Shown here piece by piece: positions 33,150 to 43,400 of a stretch of 64,000 nt of DNA. The notes beneath the pieces are model-generated. The model saw nothing but the letters and a program-made list of their open reading frames with translations. It was not told where the DNA came from and ran no database searches. Numbering within the stretch: the stretch's first letter is position 1; every line of letters begins with the position of its first letter. This DNA is from Paenibacillus_V sp046244365 (GTDB lineage: Bacteria; Bacillota; Bacilli; Paenibacillales; NBRC-103111), in contig NZ_CP176395.1 of assembly GCF_046244365.1 (NCBI RefSeq), positions 7,998,001 through 8,062,000 on the forward strand, read 5' to 3'. Made by a program: the position numbers and the translations under genes.

Positions 33150-34733
33150 TTATTGGGCTGCTTTTTTATACTGTGTCGGGGTCGATCCTGTTACGCTTTT
33201 AAACAGTCTGCAAAAATACCGGTAGTCCGAAATGCCGACCGCCTGCGAAACCTCATATATCTTCATCGTCGTATGGCCGAGCAGCTCCTCCGCCTTCTTG
33301 ATCCGGATGCGGTTCAAATAATCGGAAACGTGTTCCCCGGTCTCCTGCTTGAACAACTGGCCGGCATATGAAGGATGTAGCAATACGTGCTGCGCCAATT
33401 CGGTTACCTGCAAATCCTCGGTATACCGTTCGCGGATGATCCGGCACATGGTCTGCACTTCTTTGCGCATTTTGAACAGCCCTTGTTCGCCGATCGCTTG
33501 GTTCAAATGTTGAAGCATCTCGTCCCACCACTCCTTGAAATCCTCCATTCGCTCGATATATGGGATCGCGCCCAGCTTAGCCGCGACAGCCGGAGGCAGA
33601 ACGACCAGAGCGGGATCGAGCAGCTTTTGGGAGATGCGGAGAAGATCCGGCGGATAATAAGACGGCTCCGCTTTATTCGTCATGTCCGCGACCGCTCTGC
33701 GCAGAGGATCGATCATGCCCTGCTCGAGCGATTTGACCGCATCCGCAAGCCATTTGCGGCTCGTCACCGGATCTACCCGCTGGAACGAAGCGGCTCCGGT
33801 TTCCGTTATATAGGGGCTGTCTTTATAGAAATAACCCGATAATCCGTCCCTCAAAGCCCGCAGCTGCTCCGTGCATTGCTGCGAATCGGTCAAGCCGCTT
33901 CCGTAATGCGTAAAGCAATGGGGTCCCGCAATCGATCGAAGCAAATCCAAGCCGGCCTTGGCGATCGACAGCAGCTCCGATTGTATGGCCGCGTGAGCGG
34001 ACATGCCGATAATGACAAACAGACGGTTTTCCTTATAAGGAATGACGACGGCCTTATGCTTTTCCGAACCGGTTATGGCGCGATCGCGCATTTCCTGCGC
34101 GAGCCGGCTCTCAATCGCCATCCCCGCTTCCGCCTGAAGCTGGCGGGAGCGGTCATCCGCAGCATGGCCGCCGAACGTCCGGTATACATCCCAGCCATAG
34201 GCTACGATCGCACATGACGGAGAGCGCTTTTGCAGCAGCAGCTCGGCGACTGCCGGAGGATATTCCGTCCGCTCCGCTTCTCCGGACTCTCCGAGAACGC
34301 GTTCCGCCCACCGTTTGCGTTCCTTCCAATCCTGATGCCAATCCACGTCTATTTCTTTGCGAAGCTCCTGTGCGGCAAGCCTAACCGAGGCCAAAATATG
34401 CTCGGGCGATTTCGCCATTTTCATCAAGTAATCCGTTACGCCTATCGAGATGGCGCGCTGGGCAAAAGCAAATTCGCCGTAAGCCGTAAGAATAATAATC
34501 TTAACCTTCGGCCACCTCTCCCGGACGTATGCGGCAAGTTCCAAACCGTTCATGCCCGGCATCGTAATGTCGGTTAGAAGCAAATGCGGCCTCTCGCTCT
34601 CCATCAGCTGGATAGCTTCCTCCGCATCGGACGCCGCGCCGATCAGACGGATACCGATCGATTCCCAGTCGATTCGTTCGGAAAACCGTTCACGTACCCA
34701 GAGCTCGTCGTCTACGATCAGCAGCCTAAGCAT
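33150..34733 (-). CDS. AraC-type response regulator (YesN-like)
   Basis: 527 residues. Receiver domain 1-125 with acidic pocket IVDDE and phosphorylation Asp in LLTDITMPGMNG (about 55), Thr in ILTAYGE and Lys in DYLMKMAKS. A long linker region follows (about 130-420). C-terminal AraC domain with two helix-turn-helix motifs (VTELAQHVLLHPSYAGQLFK and VGISDYRYFCRLFKSVTGS). Overlaps the kinase gene by 8 bp, so they are translated together. It likely activates one or both of the sugar ABC operons. Confidence 0.93.
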   Translation of the reverse strand: MLRLLIVDDELWVRERFSERIDWESIGIRLIGAASDAEEAIQLMESERPHLLLTDITMPGMNGLELAAYVRERWPKVKIIILTAYGEFAFAQRAISIGVTDYLMKMAKSPEHILASVRLAAQELRKEIDVDWHQDWKERKRWAERVLGESGEAERTEYPPAVAELLLQKRSPSCAIVAYGWDVYRTFGGHAADDRSRQLQAEAGMAIESRLAQEMRDRAITGSEKHKAVVIPYKENRLFVIIGMSAHAAIQSELLSIAKAGLDLLRSIAGPHCFTHYGSGLTDSQQCTEQLRALRDGLSGYFYKDSPYITETGAASFQRVDPVTSRKWLADAVKSLEQGMIDPLRRAVADMTNKAEPSYYPPDLLRISQKLLDPALVVLPPAVAAKLGAIPYIERMEDFKEWWDEMLQHLNQAIGEQGLFKMRKEVQTMCRIIRERYTEDLQVTELAQHVLLHPSYAGQLFKQETGEHVSDYLNRIRIKKAEELLGHTTMKIYEVSQAVGISDYRYFCRLFKSVTGSTPTQYKKAAQ

Positions 34734-36477
34734 GGGAGCGCTCCCCCCTGTTCGAAAATAAGGTTTGATCGATTTCCGCTGCCGGACCCGGAAGCCGAAC
34801 GGAAACCGCCAAGCCTCCGCCCGGCTCGTTCTGGAATCGAAGTCCGTATTCGGATCCGAAATAAAGCTGGATACGCTCCTGGATATTGCGCAGGCCCAAA
34901 TTATTCAATCCTTTGGCGGAGGAATGGGACTGCACTCCCGAAAGAAACCTCTCCAATTTTTCCGGCTCCATGCCCGGACCCGTATCGGAAACTTCGATTA
35001 CCGCTGCCGTATCGGGCTCGGGCGATCCCGACACGATGATATGATTCACTTCCCGCTTCCGCAGACCGTAAAAAATGCTGTTTTCCACCAAGGTAATAAT
35101 CGTCAGCTTTGGAATCGGCACGGCTAGCAGCTGCTCCGGCACGACGATATCGACCTCGAACGTCTCCCCGTAACGCAGCTTCATCAAGCGCACGTAATGC
35201 TCCACATGCCGCAGCTCCTCCTCGAGCGTGACGATATCGCCTACTTTATCGATCGAATACTGCAGCATGCCCATTAAGGAATGAATCATCGTCACCATTT
35301 CGGAAGCCCGTCCCGCTTCGTCCAGGCAGTATATCGCGTTCAGCGTGTTATTCAGAAAATGAGGATGGATTTGCGACTGCAGCACCTTCAGCTCATGATG
35401 GCGCTTCTTCTCTTCCGCAAGCTTCAGGTCTTCGAACAGCAGTTGAATGTTGTCCATCATCCGGTTGAAGCCGTCGGTTATAAGCGAGAATTCATCGTTT
35501 CGTTTCAGCGATACCCGGGCATGCAGATCTCCCCTGGACCCCGCCTTCATCTGCTTAATGATCACGCTAACCGGCTTCTGAATATATTTGGCGATCCAAA
35601 TCGAAACAATGGCGGATAAAAAGACGGCCATCGCCAGCACGAACCACAGCTGCCGCTTCAGCAGCGAAATAAGCGGATAGGCTTCCTCTTCCTTCACAAC
35701 GGATAGAACGACCCAGTTCCAGCGGTTTTGCTCGCTTCTTAATACTTTGTACGCCGCTTTCGACGTATGGATCTCATCGAACGGGGACCGGCTTATCGAA
35801 ACAAGCTCCTGCAGCTCGTCAACCATCTGCCGATGCTCCATAATCGTTTCATAATCGCCTTGTTTCATATTGGAAGTAATGAATTCGCTCTTGTCCGTGA
35901 ACAAAAATATGTTTTGATCCCTTTTCTGTACGATTAAAGGTCCCGCTAAAGCACGCAGATTCAGATCGATGACGATCATCCGGCGCTCGTTGATCCGCTT
36001 CGCTACCGAGAGCGACTTTCTTTCCGACACTTGATAGGGCGGACTCCACCAAAAGCCGGTTTTCTCCGTTTGCTTAAATAATCTCTCTACTTGCTGGCCC
36101 GGTATGAAAAATTGATAAGCAAAAGGAACGCTTCTCAATATTTGCCCGTCCTCTACGAGGTAAACCCCTTCGATCTCCTCCTGATGCAGACTGACCATAT
36201 TCTCCATAAGCGACTGATAATCGTTCTTCTCATAGATCACCGGATTGGACAGAAACAGCAATTGGGATTGAATATTGTTCATAAACGTTTTCAAGTAGTT
36301 TTCAACTTCGACAACCGACGATTGAAGCGCTTTCTCGTTGTTCTCGCGAATCGGCTCGAATACTCTTTGGTAACCGAAAAAGCTGATGACCGTAACGACG
36401 CCGACGACCGAAATGAAGGTAAGGACGAACAGCTTTTTACTGATGCCGACAAAGCTCGGCTTTTTTATCATCCTCAT
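34726..36477 (-). CDS. sensor histidine kinase (YesM-like)
   Basis: 583 residues from the ATG at 36477 with AAAGGA 9 bp upstream; the frame is open further back without a ribosome site. Membrane helix about 12-32, an extracellular dCache-like sensor region, second helix about 270-290, HAMP (RGDLHARVSLKRNDEFSLIT), then the His_kinase domain (LQSQIHPHFLNNTLNAIYCL) and ATPase domain (LVENSIFYGL; SDTGPGMEPE). It phosphorylates the adjacent response regulator, probably on sensing an external sugar or a binding-protein complex. Confidence 0.94.
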   Translation of the reverse strand: MRMIKKPSFVGISKKLFVLTFISVVGVVTVISFFGYQRVFEPIRENNEKALQSSVVEVENYLKTFMNNIQSQLLFLSNPVIYEKNDYQSLMENMVSLHQEEIEGVYLVEDGQILRSVPFAYQFFIPGQQVERLFKQTEKTGFWWSPPYQVSERKSLSVAKRINERRMIVIDLNLRALAGPLIVQKRDQNIFLFTDKSEFITSNMKQGDYETIMEHRQMVDELQELVSISRSPFDEIHTSKAAYKVLRSEQNRWNWVVLSVVKEEEAYPLISLLKRQLWFVLAMAVFLSAIVSIWIAKYIQKPVSVIIKQMKAGSRGDLHARVSLKRNDEFSLITDGFNRMMDNIQLLFEDLKLAEEKKRHHELKVLQSQIHPHFLNNTLNAIYCLDEAGRASEMVTMIHSLMGMLQYSIDKVGDIVTLEEELRHVEHYVRLMKLRYGETFEVDIVVPEQLLAVPIPKLTIITLVENSIFYGLRKREVNHIIVSGSPEPDTAAVIEVSDTGPGMEPEKLERFLSGVQSHSSAKGLNNLGLRNIQERIQLYFGSEYGLRFQNEPGGGLAVSVRLPGPAAEIDQTLFSNRGERSHA

Positions 36478-36520
36478 GCTGGCAGATCCTTTCCCCGTCG
36501 AATCGATAAGGCAGTTACGA

Positions 36521-36532
36521 ATCATTATATCA
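36521..36532 (-). promoter_or_regulatory. candidate extended -10 promoter for kinase gene
   Basis: TGATATAAT on the minus strand (TATAAT at 36524-36529) is a perfect extended -10 element 47 bp before the start at 36477. No good -35 box is visible. It would allow kinase/regulator transcription apart from ABC set 2. Confidence 0.4.
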
Positions 36533-36536
36533 CTTG

Positions 36537-36658
36537 ACAAGGATAAACGGCTTCGTCTACACGTTTTCGAAGAAAACGGCATCGGAAGCATATGCTTTTG
36601 GCGGCGCGTTTACCGAGAAGTCGAACAATCGGCGGAGGATATACGTTCCGAGACTTCG
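36537..36658 (+). repeat. interspersed repeat, left module, copy 3
   Basis: GACAAGGATAAACGG, then GCGCGTTTACCGAGAAGTCG, then AACAATCGGCGGAGGATATAC and GAGACTTCGG, in the order seen in copies at 15713, 19965 and 63374. The centre is longer here. Lies between the binding-protein gene and the kinase gene. Confidence 0.7.
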
Positions 36659-36686
36659 GAAAAGCTGTCCGCGATGCGGACAGCCT
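36659..36686 (-). terminator. intrinsic terminator after ABC set 2
   Basis: GCTGTCCGC-ATC-GCGGACAGC followed by TTTT on the minus strand, 13 bp past the stop of the binding-protein gene. Confidence 0.78.
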
Positions 36687-36697
36687 TAGATGGCAGA

Positions 36698-38302
36698 TCA
36701 ATTATTCCGGAATGTGATCGGTTTCCCGAAAGCGCTTGAAACCTGCTCGGCGTAGTAATCGAAGATCGCTTTCCCGCCGAATTTGTCCATCAGCTCCTGG
36801 CGCATTTGCGGCCATTTCGAAGCGTCCTTCTCCTTGAACAAAATCTCGACATGGTATTCGCTCATCTTCTTGCGCAGCGAAGCGAGGTCCATCCCCTCTT
36901 TCACGACAAGACTCGTGCCGTACGACGGAATCAATTTATAGGATAAAATTTTAGCGGCAATCGCTTTATCCCGTTCCGTCATATTCGGGTCGATGACATC
37001 GAGTCCAAGCTGCTTCGCTTCGCTCTGCACGAACCAGCTGTAGATGGTCAAGAAGTTCCCGTTGTCGGTGATGTCTTTCTTATAGGCGTCTGCAATCGGT
37101 TCGATTTTATTGCCGCTCCGTTTGTAGTGAACGCCTTCCTTGCCGTACTTGGCCAGCAGGAAGCCTTCTTCGCTCGCGAGCCAGTCGAGGATCTCGATCG
37201 AGCGTTTGGCTTTCTCGTCCGACGACTTGGAGCTGAGCAAGAACGGATTAAGCGGCAGCGGCTCGTACCAAACGCCTGTCTTGGCCGCGATATGGAACGG
37301 CTGCCAATCCGCCTTCTGATCGCCGGTCACCGCTTTCGTCTTGACTTGAAGTCCGTTCGCATTGTTGTCATAGGCATAGTCGAGACCGTTGGCAAGCACG
37401 ATGCCCACCTTGCCCTGCTGCGCCTTCTCCAGATGCTGACTGCCCTTGTTCAGCAGCCAATCCGGGTCGATAATTTTCATATCCATGACTTTGCGGATAT
37501 CGTCCAGCACTTTCTGCATCCGCAGATCGGTACGAACATCGACAAATTGATTGCCGTCCAGCATAAAGTCGCCGACCAGGCCGTTCTTTATAATTTCCGG
37601 GAAGTCCTGAGACAAGGAGGCGCCGTTTCCGGATGCCGAAAACCCGTAGGTGTCGTTTTTGCCGTTCCCGTCAGGATCCTTCTCCGTAAATGCCTTCATA
37701 ACGGCAACCATGTCCTCATACGTCTCCGGCATTTTTAAATTCAATTTGTCCAGCCAGTCTTTCCTTACATAGTAAGAACGAGCCATCGTCTTCGGGAAAG
37801 GGATCGGCGCGCGCTTGAATACGCCCAGCGCTTGATACCGTTTGACTTCGTCCTCTTTCACCCAATATTTGAAATAGTTCGGCATGGCCGCAGGCGTTAC
37901 GAGCCCCGTCAAATCGCGGGCAACGCCGTCCTTAATATATTTCACCGACTCCAAGCCGTCCGAGTAGAATACGTCGGGAATATCGCCGGAAGCGATCATC
38001 GTATTCAGCTTGCTCGTATAGTCCGGACCCGTCGCCATATAAATCAGCTTCAAATCCACGTTGAACTTCGATTCGATCGCCTGCTTGACGAAGTCCTTGT
38101 CGGCCGAAGGCAGCTGCGCATTATTAGGAGCGTTAACGAACCAGGTAAGCGAAACTTTCTCTTTCTTGGCTGCCTCGGACGGCTTGACGGACGGCGCTGA
38201 CGATGCCGTAGTGCCCGTATCCGTTTTAGTGCCGCACGCCGAAGCCGCTACCGCCGTCAAAAGCAAAACCGACATCCATGACCATGAGCTTCTTATTTTC
38301 AT
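36698..38302 (-). CDS. extracellular solute-binding lipoprotein (LplA-like), set 2
   Basis: 534 residues from the ATG at 38302, with GGGAGGG 7 bp upstream. Signal peptide with lipobox AASACG (Cys about 23), short Ser/Thr/Ala linker, then a binding domain very like that at 27832-29439 (DPDGNGKNDTYGFSASG; KSSDEKAKRSIEILDWLASEEGFLLAKYG). Works with the two permeases just upstream in transcription. The similarity of the two ABC sets suggests a past duplication and related substrates. Confidence 0.92.
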   Translation of the reverse strand: MKIRSSWSWMSVLLLTAVAASACGTKTDTGTTASSAPSVKPSEAAKKEKVSLTWFVNAPNNAQLPSADKDFVKQAIESKFNVDLKLIYMATGPDYTSKLNTMIASGDIPDVFYSDGLESVKYIKDGVARDLTGLVTPAAMPNYFKYWVKEDEVKRYQALGVFKRAPIPFPKTMARSYYVRKDWLDKLNLKMPETYEDMVAVMKAFTEKDPDGNGKNDTYGFSASGNGASLSQDFPEIIKNGLVGDFMLDGNQFVDVRTDLRMQKVLDDIRKVMDMKIIDPDWLLNKGSQHLEKAQQGKVGIVLANGLDYAYDNNANGLQVKTKAVTGDQKADWQPFHIAAKTGVWYEPLPLNPFLLSSKSSDEKAKRSIEILDWLASEEGFLLAKYGKEGVHYKRSGNKIEPIADAYKKDITDNGNFLTIYSWFVQSEAKQLGLDVIDPNMTERDKAIAAKILSYKLIPSYGTSLVVKEGMDLASLRKKMSEYHVEILFKEKDASKWPQMRQELMDKFGGKAIFDYYAEQVSSAFGKPITFRNN

Positions 38303-38353
38303 GTTTAGACCCTCCCGTGTTTTCATCAGTAGTTCACCGAATAGCGATACGCA

Positions 38354-39241
38354 TTACCCTTTGATCGAGCCGAGCAACACCCCCTTCATGAAATATTTTT
38401 GCAGGAACGGATACAGAATCAGCACGGGTACGGTAGCGACGACGACAACCGCCATCTTGATCGTTTCCGGAGGCAGACTCTCCATCTGCGTCGCGGGAAC
38501 CGCAAGCTCCTGGCTGACGCTCGGCGTTACGATCATATTGCGCAGCACCACCTGAAGAGGATAGAGTGTTCGCTCGTGCAAATACATGATCCCGGAGAAA
38601 TACGTATTCCAATGCCCGACGGCGAAAAATAGAGCCAGCGTCGCCATGATCGGCAGCGATAAGGGCAGTACGATGCGCACAAGCGTCGACAAATCCCCGC
38701 AGCCGTCTACTTTAGCCGCATCTTCGAGTTCGGGAGGCAGCCCTTCGAAATAGGTTTTCATAATCAGCAGATTGAAGGTAGAGACAAGCCCCGGAATCAT
38801 GAGCGCCCACAGCGTATTGATCAGCCCGAGCCCTTTGACGACCATATAGCCGGGAATGATGCCGCCGGAAAACAGCATGGTGAACACGATCATGAGCAGC
38901 ATGACGCTTCTCCCCGGCAAATATTTTTTGGAGAGCGCATAGGCGAGCGCCGTCGTGACCGCCAAATTCATCGCCGTGCCGGCCACCGTAATATAAATCG
39001 TAATTTGAAGCGCACGCGGGACGGTCGCACTGCTGAAAATGGTTTTGAACGCCTCCAGCGTGAGCTCGCTCGGAATAAGGACGAAGCCCCCGTTTCGCAT
39101 CACCTCGGTATAAGGCGTGACCGACATGATGAAGACGAAATACAGCGGAAACAGCGTTGCCAGACAAAATAAGGAGAGGATTACATACAGGAAGCCGTCG
39201 ATCGCTCGATCGGACGCTTTCTTCTTAAGCACGAAAGACAT
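38354..39241 (-). CDS. carbohydrate ABC transporter permease (LplC/YtcP-like), set 2
   Basis: 295 residues from the ATG at 39241, chosen because GGAGGG lies 8 bp upstream and the length then equals the set 1 paralogue. EAA loop EDAAKVDGCGDLSTLVRIVL. Ends QKYFMKGVLLGSIKG. About six membrane helices. Confidence 0.93.
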   Translation of the reverse strand: MSFVLKKKASDRAIDGFLYVILSLFCLATLFPLYFVFIMSVTPYTEVMRNGGFVLIPSELTLEAFKTIFSSATVPRALQITIYITVAGTAMNLAVTTALAYALSKKYLPGRSVMLLMIVFTMLFSGGIIPGYMVVKGLGLINTLWALMIPGLVSTFNLLIMKTYFEGLPPELEDAAKVDGCGDLSTLVRIVLPLSLPIMATLALFFAVGHWNTYFSGIMYLHERTLYPLQVVLRNMIVTPSVSQELAVPATQMESLPPETIKMAVVVVATVPVLILYPFLQKYFMKGVLLGSIKG

Positions 39242-39256
39242 CGATGTCACCCTCCA

Positions 39257-40219
39257 TTACCATATACCGGAATTCCCGATTTTTTTGGCCAATTTATTGG
39301 CGCCCAGTACAAGCACGAGTCCGATGACCGACTTGAACACGCCCATTGCCGCAGGCACGCTGAAATCCAAATTCTCGATGCCCCTTCGGAAGATCCAGGT
39401 ATCCAGAATGTCTCCCACCTCGTAAACGCGTGCATTCAAAAAGATATAAACCTGATCGAAGCCTGCGTCAAGAATAGCCCCGATGCGGAAAATCATCAGC
39501 AGGACGAACACTTCGCGGATACCGGGCAGCGTAATGTGCCACAATTGCCGCCAGCGGCTCGCGCCGTCGACTACGGCGGCCTCGTACAGCTCCGGATTGA
39601 TCGCGGACAGTGCGGCCAAATAGATGATGGCTCCGAAACCGGTATTTTTCCAAATATCCGTTAGGAGGAGCATCGGACGGAACGTGTCCGCGTTGGTCAG
39701 AACATCGATCTCTCCCCAGCCCATATCGCGAAAGAATGTCGTCACAAAGCCCGCACCCGGAGCGAAGAAGGAGAACACGAGCCCGTAGACGATGATCCAT
39801 GAAAGAAAATGCGGACCGTACGTAATCGTTTGAACGACCCGCTTGAACCATTTTACCCGAATCTCGTTAAGCATCAGCGCCAGGATAATATCCGGAAACA
39901 TGTTGAACACGATCCGGTATAGGCTCAGAAGAATCGTGTTCTTCATCAGAATGGGAAAGTCGGGCGTATTCCAAATCGTCCGGAAATTGTCGAATCCGAC
40001 CCACGGGCTCCCCCAAATCCCCTTCATCAGGTTGTAATCCTTGAATGCGATTACCAATCCGACCATCGGACCGTAGTGAAAGATCAGATAGTAGACCATT
40101 CCCGGAAGGGCCAACATATACAACCATCGGTACCGGTACAGCGTCCTGAAAAATCCTCCGTTAACGGACCGCTTCGTGAGGTTCGGTGTAACGAGAACGT
40201 TCGACTTGTCAATCTGCAT
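39257..40219 (-). CDS. carbohydrate ABC transporter permease (LplB-like), set 2
   Basis: 320 residues from the ATG at 40219 with AAGGGAG 8 bp upstream. EAA loop YEAAVVDGASRWRQLWHITL. First gene of the operon permease-permease-binding protein. The promoter upstream has a CcpA-like site over the start of transcription. Confidence 0.93.
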   Translation of the reverse strand: MQIDKSNVLVTPNLTKRSVNGGFFRTLYRYRWLYMLALPGMVYYLIFHYGPMVGLVIAFKDYNLMKGIWGSPWVGFDNFRTIWNTPDFPILMKNTILLSLYRIVFNMFPDIILALMLNEIRVKWFKRVVQTITYGPHFLSWIIVYGLVFSFFAPGAGFVTTFFRDMGWGEIDVLTNADTFRPMLLLTDIWKNTGFGAIIYLAALSAINPELYEAAVVDGASRWRQLWHITLPGIREVFVLLMIFRIGAILDAGFDQVYIFLNARVYEVGDILDTWIFRRGIENLDFSVPAAMGVFKSVIGLVLVLGANKLAKKIGNSGIW

Positions 40220-40261
40220 ATCATACTCCCTTCTGCCTTCAAGCCGCACGTTTCATACAAC

Positions 40262-40296
40262 TGAAGCGCTTACATCGTTTATCTATTTTCATTATA
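40262..40296 (-). promoter_or_regulatory. promoter with cre-like site, ABC set 2
   Basis: On the minus strand TATAAT (40291-40296) is followed 16 bp later by TGTAAGCGCTTCA (40262-40274), close to the CcpA cre consensus TGWAANCGNTNWCA. The position just downstream of the start site suits carbon catabolite repression. No consensus -35 is seen, so an activator is likely. Confidence 0.55.
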
Positions 40297-40358
40297 AGTT
40301 GGCCGGGAGGATGAAAATATGCAACTGATTCTAAATTGTGTATACTTTTTCAAGAAGA

Positions 40359-40410
40359 GGCGCGCCCCCGCAGCATAAGGGCCGCAAACGGCCGAAGCAC
40401 GGGGCGCGCC
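40359..40410. terminator. very GC-rich hairpin after the large lyase gene
   Basis: GGCGCGCCCCG and CGGGGGCGCGCC arms around an inner GGCCG/CGGCC hairpin, 30 bp past the stop of the lyase gene. The T run after it is short (TCTTCTT), so termination may be partial or factor-aided. Confidence 0.6.
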
Positions 40411-40439
40411 AGTTTAGCGGCTTCTCCTCAATCCCTTCG

Positions 40440-43400
40440 TTAAGGCAACTGGAATACGACCGTCGGGCTGGTTGCGATGTTATTCAAAAGTTCCTTCCGC
40501 ACTCCTCCATAGGTCATACTGAACGTATACGAGACAGGCAGCAGCTCCTTGCCGATCTCTCCGCCGGCTGTAAGGCCGATCGTCCTCCAGCTACCCGCAT
40601 AATACGAGGCGTTCCCGTTGTTCAGCGGATTTCCCTCGCTGTCCTTCAGCTGTACAATGGCCTTCACCGTCTGGAATACGACCACAGGGTCCGTTCCGAT
40701 CTGCTGCACTTTCTGCTGGATCCCGCCTTCATACGTAATGCTGAACGGATAGTTGCCGGGCAGCAGCTCCTTTACGGCCTCTCCGCCGGTTGTAAGTCCG
40801 AACGTCTTCCAGCCTCCCGCATAGAACGCAACGCTGCCGCTATTCAGCGGATTTCCCAGGCTGTCCTTCAGCTGTACCTTGGCTTTTACCGTCTGGAAAA
40901 CAACGGCCGAATCCGTTCCGATATGCTGTGTTTTCTGCTGATGCGCGCCTTCATACGCGATGCTGAACGGATAGTTGCCGGGCAGCAGCTCCTTGACGGC
41001 CTCTCCGCCGGTTGTATCCCCAAATGTTTTCCAGCCATTCGCATAATAAGCCGCGCTGCCGTGATCCAGCGGATTTCCCATGCTGTCCTTCAGCTGTACC
41101 TTCGCTTTTACCGTCTGAAATACGACCTCCGGGTTCGTTCCCGTATGCTGCACCTTATCCAGTTGGGTTCCCTCATAGGTCATGCGGAAGGTGTAGCTTT
41201 TGTTCGCCAAAGGCTTGGATGCTCGGCCGTTTTCGTCCGTCACGCCAAAATCTTTCCATCCCCCGTCATAATAGGTCACTACGCCTCCGCTGAGCGGATT
41301 TCCGCTGCTGTCCAGCAGTCGCACCGCGGCCGGCTTGTCGATCTTCACGATAGCCGTACGATCCGCCTCCCTGTTGCCTGCCTTGTCTACGCTCCAATAA
41401 GTCAGCGTGTGTGTTCCCTCTGCGGTTAGCACGACGGAGGTACCGGATTGCGGCGCGCCGCCGTTCACGGTATAGAAGGTGTTCGCCACGCCCAAGCCTT
41501 CATCCGTCGGACTCAACACGACGGTCGTTTCCTGACCGACCCATTCCTGCGGCGCGTTGTCCGTTGTCGTCGGCGGTATCTTGTCGATGTTGTTCACCGC
41601 ATAGCTGCTTATATTGGACACGCGGCCTGCCGCGTCCGTACTTCTTGCATACACCGCGTCGTTAACGGAAACGACGACGGGAGCCGCGTAAGCGGTCCAT
41701 TCGCCGCCCGCGCCAAGCTTGTATTCTTTCGACGTCACAGCGGCCGGATAGCCGATTGTTACGGTGACGTCGGTGTTGGTCGGTGCCGTTATATCCGCCG
41801 AGAAGGTCGCTTCCGCCGGCGGCTGAGCCTCCTGGCTTGCGGTATACGTCAACGGAATCCGAAAAGCGGCGCTCTCGGCTATATCGTATACATATCCTTT
41901 GCTGAAATCTTTCGAATCCTTATAGGATCGGATCAGCGTAATATCCCCGATGTCGAGCTTCAAGCGACTTCCGTTCAAGACGGATACCCCCTTGATGAGG
42001 TACGCCGCATTGCGGACGCGGTCATTTTGAATGATGATGCTCTTCCCGATCAAATCGGCCGGGGAACCGGAAAGCCCGGGAGCATCGACGATAATCTCGT
42101 TCTGCTGCGACAGCTCCTTCGTGAAGTCCGCGACCGTCCCCGTTACGGCTCCCGTGCGGTCCTGCAGGACTTCGCCGCTCTTCCCGATATAAGAGCCATC
42201 GTGTACATAAGTGCTTACCCGTCCGTCCTCCTGCACCGAATAAACGCCGAGGAAGCCTTTAAACGCCAGAGCGATTGCGGAACCAGGAAGTTCAACCGTG
42301 TAGGCTTTGCCCGAATCCAAGCTGTTCACGATCGTATCGGTTCTGCCGTTCGTGAGCGTCACGCTTACCGCACGAGCCTCGCTGTCGGCGACGGTTTGGC
42401 CGTTATGCTTGACGACAAGCGGCGTAATGGAGCTGATAAAGCGTTGTCCCTTGTACGGCTCGATGATCGAAGTAAAGATGCTATCCAAGCCTGTGCCGCT
42501 GCGGTGAGCGACCAGATAGCGGAGCTCCTTGGGGTTGCCCGCCTTATTGTCCGGCGGTACGCCGTCCGCAAGCGCCACGTCGTTCACGCCGCCCAGCATC
42601 GTTAGCCGGAGATGGACATCCGTCGCGGCTCCGCTGCCTTGGCCGTACACGTTCCACGTATCCTTCACGTTCCAATCGACGCTGAACGCCTCCGACGGCG
42701 ACGCATCGCGCTCCACATTTTTCAGGTAATGGAACCCGCTGCCCTTGTACGGAACCCCGTCCTTATCGTCGACTCTCGTCCCAAAAGGCACGTCGGCTCC
42801 TGCATACGTTCCCGCTTCCTGACGGGTCAGATTCAGTCCTTCGGTCGTAACCGTTCCTTCCGCGCCGTGGAAGCTGAAATAATGATCCGTTCCTCCTTTG
42901 ACCCGGAACAAATCCACGGCATAGGAGTTCTCGCCGTCCGCCTTGATCATCGCGGTAGTCCGCTTATAGAGCGTTGTCTGCGGATATACGTTGGGCGCTT
43001 CCACGTCGATGAGCTTGACCAGATCCGTATCGTCAAAATGCTTGGGCTCTGCCGCCCCTTCGTTCTGACTTTGCTTCAGCTTATCCACGACAACCGTATT
43101 ATGGCTGATCGTATTGACGACCCACTGCTCCCGGTGCATATCGATCGTATCGGAAAATTTGGGATATCCGAGGTCCGGCGACAAATCGAGGCCGAACGCA
43201 TGCATGCCGATGTTTAACGTATCCCGGTGGCCATGGCTCGAGTTGCGTCCATAGAACATCCACACGTCCCGAAGCGTGTTCTTCCCGCCGGCCTGCGCAT
43301 CCCGCTCGGCGCGCGCCGCTGCGTTCAGCAGGTTCAAGACGCGAACGGCCATTTTGAAGCCGCCGGATGAAGGATGCTTTCCGATGCCCTCGAAGGAAAT

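Noticed and set aside
32985..33371. 128-codon plus-strand frame
   Set aside because: Covers a terminator hairpin and the antisense of the response regulator C-terminus.
41448..42605. Long plus-strand frames opposite the large lyase gene
   Set aside because: Arg-rich antisense shadow of a clear multi-domain protein; no ribosome site.
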